Of a DNA stretch of 64,000 nt, positions 17,504 through 25,620 are shown one piece after another. The DNA comes from Bacteroidales bacterium UBA4333 (GTDB lineage Bacteria > Bacteroidota > Bacteroidia > Bacteroidales > Paludibacteraceae), in contig DGTP01000002.1 of NCBI GenBank assembly GCA_002394335.1, positions 118,703 through 182,702 of the forward strand, given 5' to 3'. How positions within the stretch are numbered: position 1 is the stretch's first letter; every line of letters begins with the position of its first letter. Position numbers and translations under genes: made by a program. The notes beneath the pieces were generated by a model. The model was not told where the DNA came from. It saw only the letters and a list, made by a program, of their open reading frames with translations, and searched no databases.

Positions 17504-20500
17504 ATGTCAAATAACGTCCGGAAAATAATATGCACTTGGTGTTTGGTACTTGGTACCTTCGTCCCTTGCCTGGCGTTGCAGACCACCGAGGGCACGGAGT
17601 TCTGGGTGACGTTCCTCAATAATTTCAGCCAGCCTGTCGGTTCGGAAGAGATGACGCTCAAACTGATTGCCTCGTCCCGTCAGGACGCTTCGCTGACGAT
17701 CACAAACCCGCAAACAGGTTGGTCGGTTTCATCGGCTGTTTCCGCCCATCAGATAACAGAAATTACCATCCCGCACGAGCAGGGATATACGTACAAGGAT
17801 GGAGTAGTGGAGCAACGCGGACTGAAGGTGACGAGCAGCGCGCCGATCTCGCTCTATGCCTCCAATTACGTAGCGCACACCTACGACGCCACGATTGTAC
17901 TGCCTGTCGAAGCGCTCAGCAACGACTATATTATCCAGATATACGAAAATAACCTCATGTCCAAAGAGTTCGGTGTGGTGGCTACCGCCGACGGAACAAA
18001 TCTGACGATCACGCCTCATGCGCGTACACGCGATAATAAGGTGAAGAATGTACCGTTCACGGTCACTCTCAACGCCGGCGAGACCTACCAGGTAATGTCT
18101 GCGGATGCCAGCAATGACTTCTCGGGTTCGCGCATCGTGTCGGACAAGCCTGTAGCGGTTTTCAGCGGACATGTCTGTATTAATGTACCTACGGGCAATC
18201 CCTGGTGCGACCATATCGTGGAACAACAGACGCCGGTGGTGCTCTGGGGCAGACAGTTTGCCGTGACGCAGACGGCAGGGCAAGCCGGCGACCGCGTCAT
18301 GATTACGGCTGCGGAAGATCAGACCCAAGTGCGCGTCAATGGTGCGTTAGTCGCTACGCTCAACACCGGCGAGTCGTACGAATGGCGTCTGACCGACCGC
18401 TCGGCGTGGGTGGAGACATCCCAAGCTGCCGCCTGCTATCTTTATTTAGAGGGTGCACGGGATAACAACATGACCGGCGATCCCTCGATGGTGCATATCA
18501 CGCCTGTGGAGCAGCGGACCAAAGAACTGACCTTCGCCACTTTCCAGACCGACGAGTCGCGCACCCACTATGCCAATGTGGTGACGACGATTGCAGGCGC
18601 GGCGGCGATGCGCATGGACGGACAGAGCGTAGCGGAGTTCTTTGCGCCTCTCGACGGCAATGCAAGCCTCCGTTTCGCGCAGATACCCGTGGAGCACGGC
18701 ACACACACCTTAGCCACCACTTCCGACGGTTTCATCGGACATATCTACGGAGTGGGCTACTGCGAGAGTTACGCCTATAACATGGGTCAGGCGGTAACAC
18801 CGCTCACCGGACTGGTCGTAGTGAACGGCCAGTCGCGCAGCGAAGTGGATTACAACGACGAATACTGTTACTTGCAGCCGGTCGCTTTCCGCCCGAATAC
18901 GAATATCGAATACACGGCTGTGCACTGGGATTTCGGCGACGGCAACGAGAGCGACACACCCGAACCGACCCACCGCTATACCTCGCCGGGGGACTATCTC
19001 GTGACGATGTATGTCACCGGACAAGATAACCAAGACACGGCGCGCACGACGCTTCATTTGACGGACGTGTTGCATGAGTCGCTCAATGTAGTGCTCTGCG
19101 AAGGCGAGAGGTACACCATGAACGGCATTGAATATACGGAGACGGGTACGTATTCCCAGACCCTCAGTTCCGTTGGCGGCTGCGACAGTATCGTCTCCAT
19201 CCACGTGCAGGTGAACGACACCTCCGTCCGCTACGACACCATACAAGCCTATGCCGGCACGTCCGTCTCGTGGCACGGGCGGTGGTATCGGGAAGCAGGC
19301 GACTACCGCGACACCCTGCAATCCCAAGCCGGCTGCGACAGTATCGTCCAACTGACGCTGATAGTAGTGGAGCCGGTTCAGGAAATGTACGACACCATCT
19401 GCTGGCAACCCACTTACCGGTTCATGGACTACGACTATCCTATTCCGCCGATGGACGGACTGGATCCGACAGAGTATTATAACTATACGGTGGAGTACCG
19501 CGACGTGGTGGAGTGTCTGACCTACAAGATGCACCTGGCTATCATCAACGCCGCCGACGGCGAGCAGATCATCCTCCATGACACCATCCAACAAGGGCAG
19601 ACCTACACGTTCTTCGGCGAGACGCTGCGTAAAGAAGGCACATACACCCACAGTCTCTCTCTGGCATGCGAGTGCACACGGACGTATATCCTATACCTGA
19701 CGGTTCTCTCGTATCCCATTATTGAGGAATCCGCCGTCCTCTGCCACGAAGACACGATCCTCTTCCGCGGGCACGAATATACCGAACCGGGCGTGTATAA
19801 CGACACCGCTTTCTCGCTCACGGCCATAGACGCCGTCTATCGGCTGAACCTCTCCGACAGCCGCAGCTACAAAGAGATCTCGCTCATCATCACCGCCGGC
19901 ACGGTGTTGCCGCCGCCTCTGGGGCAGATCACACAGTCGGGCACCTATCGTTTCACTTTCACCAACGCTGCCGGTTGCGACAGTATTGTGACATGGTATA
20001 TCGGTGTGAACGAACGTTGTATCGTGCCGATCGAGGAGCATTACACCCTTTGCGCCGGCGATGCCTACGAATGGCACGGACAGAGTCTGACAGAAGCCAA
20101 GGTATATACCGACACCCTTTGGCACCGTTTTGAAGAGGACTGCGACACTGCGGTGGTGCTCTATCTGGATCTGCTGCCAGTCGCCCGCCGCGACACAAGC
20201 ATCGCCATCTGTCCGGGGGACTACTGCGAGATAGGAGCCGAGAAACTGTCCGAACCGGGCGACTATTCCATCAGCCTGCGTGCCGCCAACGGCTGCGACA
20301 GTATCCTTACGGTGCATCTGTCGTACCTGCCGGACTACCACGACACCACGAGAGTGACCATCCCTTACGGCGACTCTTTCCGGTGGGAAGGGGAAGAATG
20401 GTCCGATTCCACCGAACAAATACGAGGGTTCATCGCCGCCAACGGCTGTGACAGTATAGAGGTGTTGCAGTTGGGCATTGATTACAGCCTTACGGTAGAG

Positions 20501-21238
20501 CAACTGGAGTGGGAAGGCGGATGCGGAGACGGTGATTTCTTCACGCTTCATGTACAACTGTCGCGTCTGGTGGACTCGGTGAGAGTCACGTTCACGGAGG
20601 AAGCCAAAGAAGCGGGTCTGCGCGATTCCACCGTATATATCCATGCCAAGCAGGCGGACATACTAATTCCTCACGCCGGAGTACGGGCGGGAAGTTATAC
20701 CTGCACGGTGGCACTCGTTCATGGCGAGGGGACACTCTACGCCGCCTCTATCGCTTTCACGCTACTCTACCCTTCTTCGGTGCTGGAGCAGGCTTGGAAC
20801 GACGTAGTGGCGGTACTGACGCACGACTACAACGGAGGGTATGATTTTGCCGCCTTCCAGTGGTACGAGAACGGCGTGGCGCTGAGCGGAGAGAACCACT
20901 CGTATCTCTACCGTCCGCTGATCATCGGCGGCGAGTACAGCGCGTTGCTGACCGAGAGTAACGGCACGCAGATGATGACCTGTCCGCTGATTGTCACCTA
21001 CCAGACAGACATCAGTCTCTATCCGACTATTGTGAGTGCCCGTCAGGCAATCCAATGCCATGTATCCGAAGAAGCGGAGATATGGGTGTACGACGCCCTG
21101 GGACGGTTGATCATACATGGTGCACTGCCGGTGGGAGACACATCGGTTCCCGCCCCCGGTGCCATCGGTGTCTATATCGCCCGTGTGGTCACGAAAGCCA
21201 ATAAGAAAGAACACACTTATAAACTGATTGTACGATGA
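17504..21238 (+). CDS. Giant secreted IgGFc-binding/PKD/GCDS-repeat protein with type IX-like C-terminus (adhesin 2)
   Basis: A 1244-residue surface protein. After the signal peptide, residues about 25-440 match the IgGFc-binding protein N-terminal domain (TEGTEFWVTFLNNF, LIASSRQDASLTI, VLPVEALSNDY, SDKPVAVFSGH). A PKD domain follows near 445-530 (WDFGDGNESDTPEPTHRY). From about 540 to 990 there are six GCDS-type repeats (one degenerate DCDT), and the last ~80 residues (LYPTIVS, IWVYDALGRLI, GVYIARVVT) resemble a type IX type-A sorting domain. Its signal peptide and first 40 nt duplicate those of the upstream gene. The stop overlaps the ATG of a barrel gene (ATGA at 21235-21238). An adhesive or structural surface role is inferred; IgG binding itself is not implied by the domain name. 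Confidence 0.82.
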   Translation: MSNNVRKIICTWCLVLGTFVPCLALQTTEGTEFWVTFLNNFSQPVGSEEMTLKLIASSRQDASLTITNPQTGWSVSSAVSAHQITEITIPHEQGYTYKDGVVEQRGLKVTSSAPISLYASNYVAHTYDATIVLPVEALSNDYIIQIYENNLMSKEFGVVATADGTNLTITPHARTRDNKVKNVPFTVTLNAGETYQVMSADASNDFSGSRIVSDKPVAVFSGHVCINVPTGNPWCDHIVEQQTPVVLWGRQFAVTQTAGQAGDRVMITAAEDQTQVRVNGALVATLNTGESYEWRLTDRSAWVETSQAAACYLYLEGARDNNMTGDPSMVHITPVEQRTKELTFATFQTDESRTHYANVVTTIAGAAAMRMDGQSVAEFFAPLDGNASLRFAQIPVEHGTHTLATTSDGFIGHIYGVGYCESYAYNMGQAVTPLTGLVVVNGQSRSEVDYNDEYCYLQPVAFRPNTNIEYTAVHWDFGDGNESDTPEPTHRYTSPGDYLVTMYVTGQDNQDTARTTLHLTDVLHESLNVVLCEGERYTMNGIEYTETGTYSQTLSSVGGCDSIVSIHVQVNDTSVRYDTIQAYAGTSVSWHGRWYREAGDYRDTLQSQAGCDSIVQLTLIVVEPVQEMYDTICWQPTYRFMDYDYPIPPMDGLDPTEYYNYTVEYRDVVECLTYKMHLAIINAADGEQIILHDTIQQGQTYTFFGETLRKEGTYTHSLSLACECTRTYILYLTVLSYPIIEESAVLCHEDTILFRGHEYTEPGVYNDTAFSLTAIDAVYRLNLSDSRSYKEISLIITAGTVLPPPLGQITQSGTYRFTFTNAAGCDSIVTWYIGVNERCIVPIEEHYTLCAGDAYEWHGQSLTEAKVYTDTLWHRFEEDCDTAVVLYLDLLPVARRDTSIAICPGDYCEIGAEKLSEPGDYSISLRAANGCDSILTVHLSYLPDYHDTTRVTIPYGDSFRWEGEEWSDSTEQIRGFIAANGCDSIEVLQLGIDYSLTVEQLEWEGGCGDGDFFTLHVQLSRLVDSVRVTFTEEAKEAGLRDSTVYIHAKQADILIPHAGVRAGSYTCTVALVHGEGTLYAASIAFTLLYPSSVLEQAWNDVVAVLTHDYNGGYDFAAFQWYENGVALSGENHSYLYRPLIIGGEYSALLTESNGTQMMTCPLIVTYQTDISLYPTIVSARQAIQCHVSEEAEIWVYDALGRLIIHGALPVGDTSVPAPGAIGVYIARVVTKANKKEHTYKLIVR
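17516..17572 (+). repeat. Second TTTGTACC-type repeat encoding a signal peptide
   Basis: It matches 16496-16552 including the 5' flank (ATGTCAAATAAC then TCCGGAAAATA). It encodes the hydrophobic core CLVLGTFVPCLAL of adhesin 2. Confidence 0.75.
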
Positions 21239-22149
21239 AATTCTCTTTCCGACATATGGCAATGAAGATGGTGTTCCTTTCACTTTTCATCCTCCATTTT
21301 TCACTTTCCCATGCCCAGCATTATATAGGTCCGGCGATCGGTGGCGGTTTCGTGCAGAGTATCGATCCTATGCCACAGACCGGTGTCCGTCTCTCGGGCG
21401 GCGGTGAGATAGGGTTGGCGTACCAGTACCAGCACGAGCATTTTCTGTTGTCCACCGGACTGAACTATTCCCTTCAATGCCCCACGCTGTCGGTGGACAG
21501 CCAGTGGCTTGAACAGAAGATGATTGACACCCGCGGAATGCCCTTCACCTATCGTGGACTGCTCTCTGAGCGAACCGACCGGCTGCATATCAGCCAGATT
21601 ACTGTTCCGCTGATGGTAGGCGGTGTTTGGAGGGGCGTGTATATCCTCGGAGGCGCCAAATTGTGTGTCACATTGGATGCTTCCGCCAGGCAGTCTGCGG
21701 CTCTATGGACTGCCGGAGACTATAACGGACGCTATTACGAGTGGTTTGAGGACATGCCTAACCACGGCTACCATGATTTCGAGCCGGTGGAATCGAAGCA
21801 TGCAATGACTCTCAACCGTCTGGATGTGCGTCTGGCGGCAGAGTTGGGCTATACCTTCCGCCTCCACCCCTATTCCGGCAACCGTCTCTCTCCGCTGTTG
21901 CGCATAGGGCTCTTTGCCGAATACGGCTTCCTTAATATCCTGCCGTCTTCCCCGAGCACCGATCCCCGCACGACCACCGACTGGACGCAGTACCTGAATG
22001 TGGACATGACCCATATCTATGCCTCCAAAGAAGCCGCCGATGCCCGCGCCAACATGCTTGCTTGCGGAATACGGCTCAGCCTCCTTTTCCCTGTCTCCAA
22101 GGATGCACTGAAGAGATATAAATGCCAATGCTTGTATTATGGCAGGTAA
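21235..22149 (+). CDS. Outer-membrane beta-barrel-like protein paired with adhesin 2
   Basis: A 304-residue exported protein. The signal peptide (VFLSLFILHFSLSHAQ) is followed by glycine-rich and aromatic-ended strands (YIGPAIGGGF, GEIGLAYQYQHEHFLLSTGL, ITVPLMVGGVW, VYILGGAKLCV) typical of PorT/OmpA-like barrels. It ends in CQCLYYGR, like CRCLLY in the barrel at 12869-13768. The coupling to a giant GCDS-repeat adhesin repeats the arrangement at 10.4-13.8 kb. The signal peptide core is encoded by a TTTCACTTTTCA-type repeat. The ATG at 21235 gives an ATGA overlap; the internal Met8 or Met10 would also leave a good signal. Confidence 0.75.
   Translation: MKFSFRHMAMKMVFLSLFILHFSLSHAQHYIGPAIGGGFVQSIDPMPQTGVRLSGGGEIGLAYQYQHEHFLLSTGLNYSLQCPTLSVDSQWLEQKMIDTRGMPFTYRGLLSERTDRLHISQITVPLMVGGVWRGVYILGGAKLCVTLDASARQSAALWTAGDYNGRYYEWFEDMPNHGYHDFEPVESKHAMTLNRLDVRLAAELGYTFRLHPYSGNRLSPLLRIGLFAEYGFLNILPSSPSTDPRTTTDWTQYLNVDMTHIYASKEAADARANMLACGIRLSLLFPVSKDALKRYKCQCLYYGR
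21276..21312 (+). repeat. TTTTCAC-type repeat encoding a signal peptide
   Basis: The tract TTTCACTTTTCATC then TTTTTCACTTTCCC encodes SLFILHFSLSH of the barrel protein. Similar tracts are intergenic at 34199-34228 and, reversed, at 48574-48618. Confidence 0.65.
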
Positions 22150-22225
22150 GCATACAACTATTTTTACCGGCTATTTCTGAGAATTGTTGATAATCAACAA
22201 ACTATCATTAACATAAAATCGACTG

Positions 22226-22272
22226 CGTACAACTCATAAATTTGCGTATTCCAAAAAAAAGCAGTACCTTTG
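22226..22272 (+). promoter_or_regulatory. Promoter with conserved upstream element for BspA-like protein
   Basis: CGTACAACT (22226-22234), TTTG (22241-22244), a 20-nt spacer and TACCTTTG (22265-22272) reproduce the layout at 10254-10300. The predicted start near 22279 fixes the gene start at 22300, because the longer frame begins inside the -7 box. Confidence 0.82.
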
Positions 22273-22299
22273 CACCAGATTTTAATCATTGTTTCGGCT

Positions 22300-24267
22300 A
22301 TGAAAAAACAGTTATTCTTATTCGCAAGCTGCCTGGCTCTGATCGCCGGCAAGAGTTTTGCAACGGTCTATACCGGCAGTGTGGGACCGGAGTTGACGTA
22401 CACGCTGGATTCGGGGACCGGACATCTGGTGATCGAAGGCCGCGGAGCCATGACATCGGACGCGTTGAGTAATTATCCAACGAGGGAGTATGTAAAGACC
22501 ATCTCCTTCCCGGAAGGACTGACTTCGATCTGTGCGAACGCTTTCCACGGGTGCTATAACCTGCAGTCGATTGTGCTGCCGGACAGCGTGGTTTCAATCG
22601 GTGCCTATGCCTTTCAGGAATGTACCAAGCTGACTACTGTCAATCTGGGCAAAGGAATTAAGACGATTGCCCCCCAGGCGTTCATTTTTTGTACCGCTTT
22701 GCAAAAGGTCAGATGGTCAGATTGTCTCGAATCCATCGGGGATATGGCTTTCTATAATTGCACCAACATCGGCGACACGGTCTTCTTCCCGAAGACCTTC
22801 AAGACGATGGGCTGGGGCGCTTTCGGGTCGGAGAACTACAACAGCGATTCCAAGGTGATGGTTTGGGAGGCTATTCATGCGGATGATTTCGTCCGGTATG
22901 AATCGGACGTGCCGGGAGAGAACCATTTTACTTATATCCTTTTCGGCGACTCGGTGGAATATATCCCTAAGATGTTGTGCAAGTTCATGTACAACGACAC
23001 GATTAAGCTGCCTGAGACGGTGAAGGCAATCGGCGAGAGTGCTTTTACGAATTGCTCCAGATTGCAGGATATCAACATCCCGGAAGGGGTGAAGAGTATC
23101 GGCGCAAGTGCTTTTGCGGGTTGCAAGAAGTTGAAACAGCTGGTGTTGCCTTCCGGATTGCAGGAGATTCCGGAGCAACTGTGCAACCTTTGCGAAGCAT
23201 TGGACTCCGTCAAACTGCCTGCCGGACTGACGATTATTCCGCAGAAAGCGTTTAACGGCTGTACGGCGTTGCGATCTATCAAAATACCTAATTCGGTAAC
23301 CAATATCGGCAATAATGCGTTCAGTAATTGTCCGTTGGATACGGTGGTTTTTCCTACTTCGCTCAATGTGTTAGGCGACGGCGTGTTCAACCAACTGAAC
23401 CTGACCACCAGCCCGAAACACCTGGTGTTGAACGACAAGTTGGTAGCAACGGGTATGAGTACTTTTGCCAACTGGAACGATCTGGAAACCATTGTGATCG
23501 GAAAGAACGTGTCTATCTTGGGTCAGGACTGCTTCTGGGCAGATTCGCTGGTGAAGGACATCACCTGTTATGCCGCCCAGCCGCCGCTCATCTATGATGC
23601 TACGTTTGGCGGAGTGCCGGATACGGCGGTCGTACATGTGCTTGCCGGCAGCGTAGCGGCATACAAAGCGGCACAATACTGGTCCCGTTTCCGCATTGTG
23701 GCATTGGATAGCGAAGAGGTTGTTCAAAAAACCGTCACTGTGGATGCGGGCGAGACGACCGCCGACTTCACCTGGCCGACGGACTCCGCCGCCCACTCCT
23801 ATCAGATAGATATATATAAGGACGGATCGGTGTTCTGCAAACTGACCTTAGGCAACAAAGGTCAGTTGCTCGGCATTAGCTTCAATGCTCCGGGCAGAAG
23901 AAATGCCCCAACGGCAAATGCCCAAACGGTAAATGTCTCCACGCTTTCTTTCAAAGTAACGGGTCTGGATGAGGCTTCGCGATACAACTACGTACTTTCC
24001 GTCTTAGACGAAGGGGGCAAGCCGCTCCATGTCTATGAAGGCGATTTTGCCACATTGGGTTACGAAGGTGAGTTGAAAGGCGGAGGAGACGAAGTAATCC
24101 CGACACCTCCTGTCATCCCCTCCAATCCGGAACAATCGCAAGGCATAGAGGGTATTCCGTCTTCTGACAAACAGTCCCCAATACGCCGGATGGTTTTGCT
24201 GAACGGGCAACTGGTGATACTAAAAGACGGTAAAATATACACTCTGCGAGGGGAAGAAATCCGATAG
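22300..24267 (+). CDS. BspA-type leucine-rich repeat surface protein
   Basis: A 655-residue exported protein with signal peptide (LFLFASCLALIAGKSFA). From about residue 60 to 400 it has LRR_5/BspA repeats of about 23 residues with the pattern IPxSVTxIGxxAFxxCxxL; clear copies are LPDSVVSIGAYAFQECTKL and IPNSVTNIGNNAFSNCPLD. Such proteins in Bacteroidales and oral bacteria mediate adhesion or sense surfaces. A linker and a small beta domain follow. The last 35 residues (MVLLNGQLVILKDGKIYTLRG) form a compact C-terminal signature different from the sorting-like regions of the two adhesins. It has its own promoter with the shared CGTACAACT element. A simple repeat is read in frame near residue 540 (PTANAQTVN). 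Confidence 0.85.
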   Translation: MKKQLFLFASCLALIAGKSFATVYTGSVGPELTYTLDSGTGHLVIEGRGAMTSDALSNYPTREYVKTISFPEGLTSICANAFHGCYNLQSIVLPDSVVSIGAYAFQECTKLTTVNLGKGIKTIAPQAFIFCTALQKVRWSDCLESIGDMAFYNCTNIGDTVFFPKTFKTMGWGAFGSENYNSDSKVMVWEAIHADDFVRYESDVPGENHFTYILFGDSVEYIPKMLCKFMYNDTIKLPETVKAIGESAFTNCSRLQDINIPEGVKSIGASAFAGCKKLKQLVLPSGLQEIPEQLCNLCEALDSVKLPAGLTIIPQKAFNGCTALRSIKIPNSVTNIGNNAFSNCPLDTVVFPTSLNVLGDGVFNQLNLTTSPKHLVLNDKLVATGMSTFANWNDLETIVIGKNVSILGQDCFWADSLVKDITCYAAQPPLIYDATFGGVPDTAVVHVLAGSVAAYKAAQYWSRFRIVALDSEEVVQKTVTVDAGETTADFTWPTDSAAHSYQIDIYKDGSVFCKLTLGNKGQLLGISFNAPGRRNAPTANAQTVNVSTLSFKVTGLDEASRYNYVLSVLDEGGKPLHVYEGDFATLGYEGELKGGGDEVIPTPPVIPSNPEQSQGIEGIPSSDKQSPIRRMVLLNGQLVILKDGKIYTLRGEEIR

Positions 24268-24282
24268 AGTTGAAAAATTGTG

Positions 24283-24314
24283 CAAAGATACAACTTTTTT
24301 TTGACATACGCAAG
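24283..24314 (-). promoter_or_regulatory. Orphan promoter antisense to the BspA-like gene
   Basis: On the minus strand CTTG (24311-24314), a 20-nt spacer and TATCTTTG (24283-24290) would start transcription near 24277. That runs into the 3' end of the LRR gene in antisense. No minus-strand gene follows. Confidence 0.5.
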
Positions 24315-24340
24315 CGCGCGCGAATTTTTTTTATAAAAAA

Positions 24341-24368
24341 AGAGTGGGGACTTTTTCGTCTCCACTCT
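24341..24368 (-). terminator. Terminator of tRNA-Asn
   Basis: On the minus strand an 11-bp stem with one wobble (AGAGTGGAGAC / GTCCCCACTCT) around a GAAAAA loop is followed by seven T. It begins three nt past the tRNA 3' end. Confidence 0.85.
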
Positions 24369-24370
24369 TG

Positions 24371-24444
24371 CGCTCCCTCAAGGACTTGAACCTTGGACCC
24401 CCTGATTAACAGTCAGATGCTCTAACCGACTGAGCTAAGGAAGC
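24371..24444 (-). tRNA. tRNA-Asn (GTT)
   Basis: On the minus strand the 74-nt gene folds as a cloverleaf. The acceptor stem pairs GCTTCCT with AGGGAGC, followed by TA, a D-arm GCTCAGTCGGTTAGAGC, an anticodon loop CTGTTAA with anticodon GTT, and a T-arm around TTCAAGT. The discriminator base is G and CCA is not encoded. Confidence 0.96.
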
Positions 24445-24490
24445 TTTTATTTTTCGCCATCTAAAAACTGTTCGTTTTCGAAAGCGGGTG

Positions 24491-24522
24491 CAAAATTACT
24501 GCTTTTTTTTTATATATGCAAG
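24491..24522 (-). promoter_or_regulatory. Promoter for tRNA-Asn
   Basis: On the minus strand CTTG (24519-24522), 20 nt, TAATTTTG (24491-24498). This lies about 47 nt upstream of the tRNA. The rest of the 24268-24598 gap holds only this, the tRNA with its terminator, the orphan promoter and the kinase -7 box. Confidence 0.65.
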
Positions 24523-24542
24523 TTTTTTTGAAAAAAAATTCG

Positions 24543-24550
24543 TATCTTTG
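24543..24550 (+). promoter_or_regulatory. -7 box for the PfkB kinase gene
   Basis: TATCTTTG lies 49 nt upstream of the ATG at 24599. A -33 TTTG at the usual 20-nt spacing is not present; an all-T stretch lies there instead. Confidence 0.5.
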
Positions 24551-24598
24551 CAAAAATTTTTGAAAAAAAGGCTGTTTTTTAGTAAAATTGACTGAAAA

Positions 24599-25603
24599 AT
24601 GAAAAAAATCTTAGGTATTGGTAATGCGTTAACGGACATGTTGCTTCAGGTGAGCGAGGACGATTTACGCGAGTTAGGGTTTCCGAAAGGCAGCATGAAT
24701 CTGATTACGATGGAGCAAGCGGAGCAGATACAGATGCGTTTTGCATCGGTAAGAAAGCACCTTGTGGCAGGCGGATCGGCTTCAAATGCCATCAATTGTA
24801 TTGCAGCTCTTGGCGGCAAAGCGGCTTTCTTGGGCAAGATCGGTAACGATGAGGTAGGTGATTTCTACCGCGAAGACATGCTCAAGAATGGTGTAAAACC
24901 GATCTTGCTGACCTCCTCCAATGCTATGTCCGGCTGTTCGATTGTGCTGATCACCCCCGACGGGGAGCGTACTTTTGCCACCTATTTAGGCGCTGCGTCC
25001 GAACTGTCGCCGGAAGACATCGAGCGCGAAGCATTCACCGGATACGATATTTTTCACATCGAAGGCTACCTGGTGCAGAACAACGCCCTGATAGAGAAAG
25101 CCATCCGTCTTGCCAAAGAAGCCGGGTGCACGGTTTCTCTGGATCTGGCTTCCTATAACGTGGTGAACGACAACCACCTTTTCCTCAAAGAACTAATCCG
25201 CAAATACGTGGATATCGTGTTTGCCAACGAGGACGAGTCGTTTGCCTATACCCATCTCAATCCCGAAGAGGCGGTACAGAAGATTGCCGAACAATGCGAC
25301 ATCGCCATCGTCAAAGTGGGTAAACGCGGCTCATATGTACAGCAAGGTAACACCCGCCACCACATAGGTGCCATCACCACCTCTTGTACCGACTCCACCG
25401 GAGCAGGCGACCTCTACGCAGGCGGATTCCTGCATGCACTAAGCGACGGCTTTGACATCCGCCGGTGCGGAGAGATAGGTACCATCGCCGCCGGACGGGT
25501 GGTAGAGATCGTGGGTACCAAATTGCCCGAAGAGACCTGGGACGAGATACGCCGTATATGTGCTCTCTACCGCGGATTCATGCAGAAATACGGAAAAGAA
25601 TAA
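24599..25603 (+). CDS. PfkB family carbohydrate kinase (adenosine kinase-like)
   Basis: A 334-residue ribokinase-fold enzyme that phosphorylates a sugar or nucleoside with ATP. The N-terminal substrate motif GNALTDML, the GGSASNAINCIAALGG glycine-rich signature near residue 59, and the C-terminal DSTGAGDLYAGGF with catalytic Asp271 are all intact. Sequences of this type in Bacteroidota are usually labelled adenosine kinase; the true substrate cannot be settled from motifs. It is followed 18 nt downstream by plsC, with a short repeat-like tract (ATGACCAATCACCCATGA) in between. Confidence 0.9.
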   Translation: MKKILGIGNALTDMLLQVSEDDLRELGFPKGSMNLITMEQAEQIQMRFASVRKHLVAGGSASNAINCIAALGGKAAFLGKIGNDEVGDFYREDMLKNGVKPILLTSSNAMSGCSIVLITPDGERTFATYLGAASELSPEDIEREAFTGYDIFHIEGYLVQNNALIEKAIRLAKEAGCTVSLDLASYNVVNDNHLFLKELIRKYVDIVFANEDESFAYTHLNPEEAVQKIAEQCDIAIVKVGKRGSYVQQGNTRHHIGAITTSCTDSTGAGDLYAGGFLHALSDGFDIRRCGEIGTIAAGRVVEIVGTKLPEETWDEIRRICALYRGFMQKYGKE

Positions 25604-25620
25604 CAAATGACCAATCACCC

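Noticed and set aside
22182..22200. A short inverted repeat (TTGTTGAT/ATCAACAA) after the barrel gene as a terminator
   Set aside because: AT-rich stem with almost no loop and no T tract; too weak to call.
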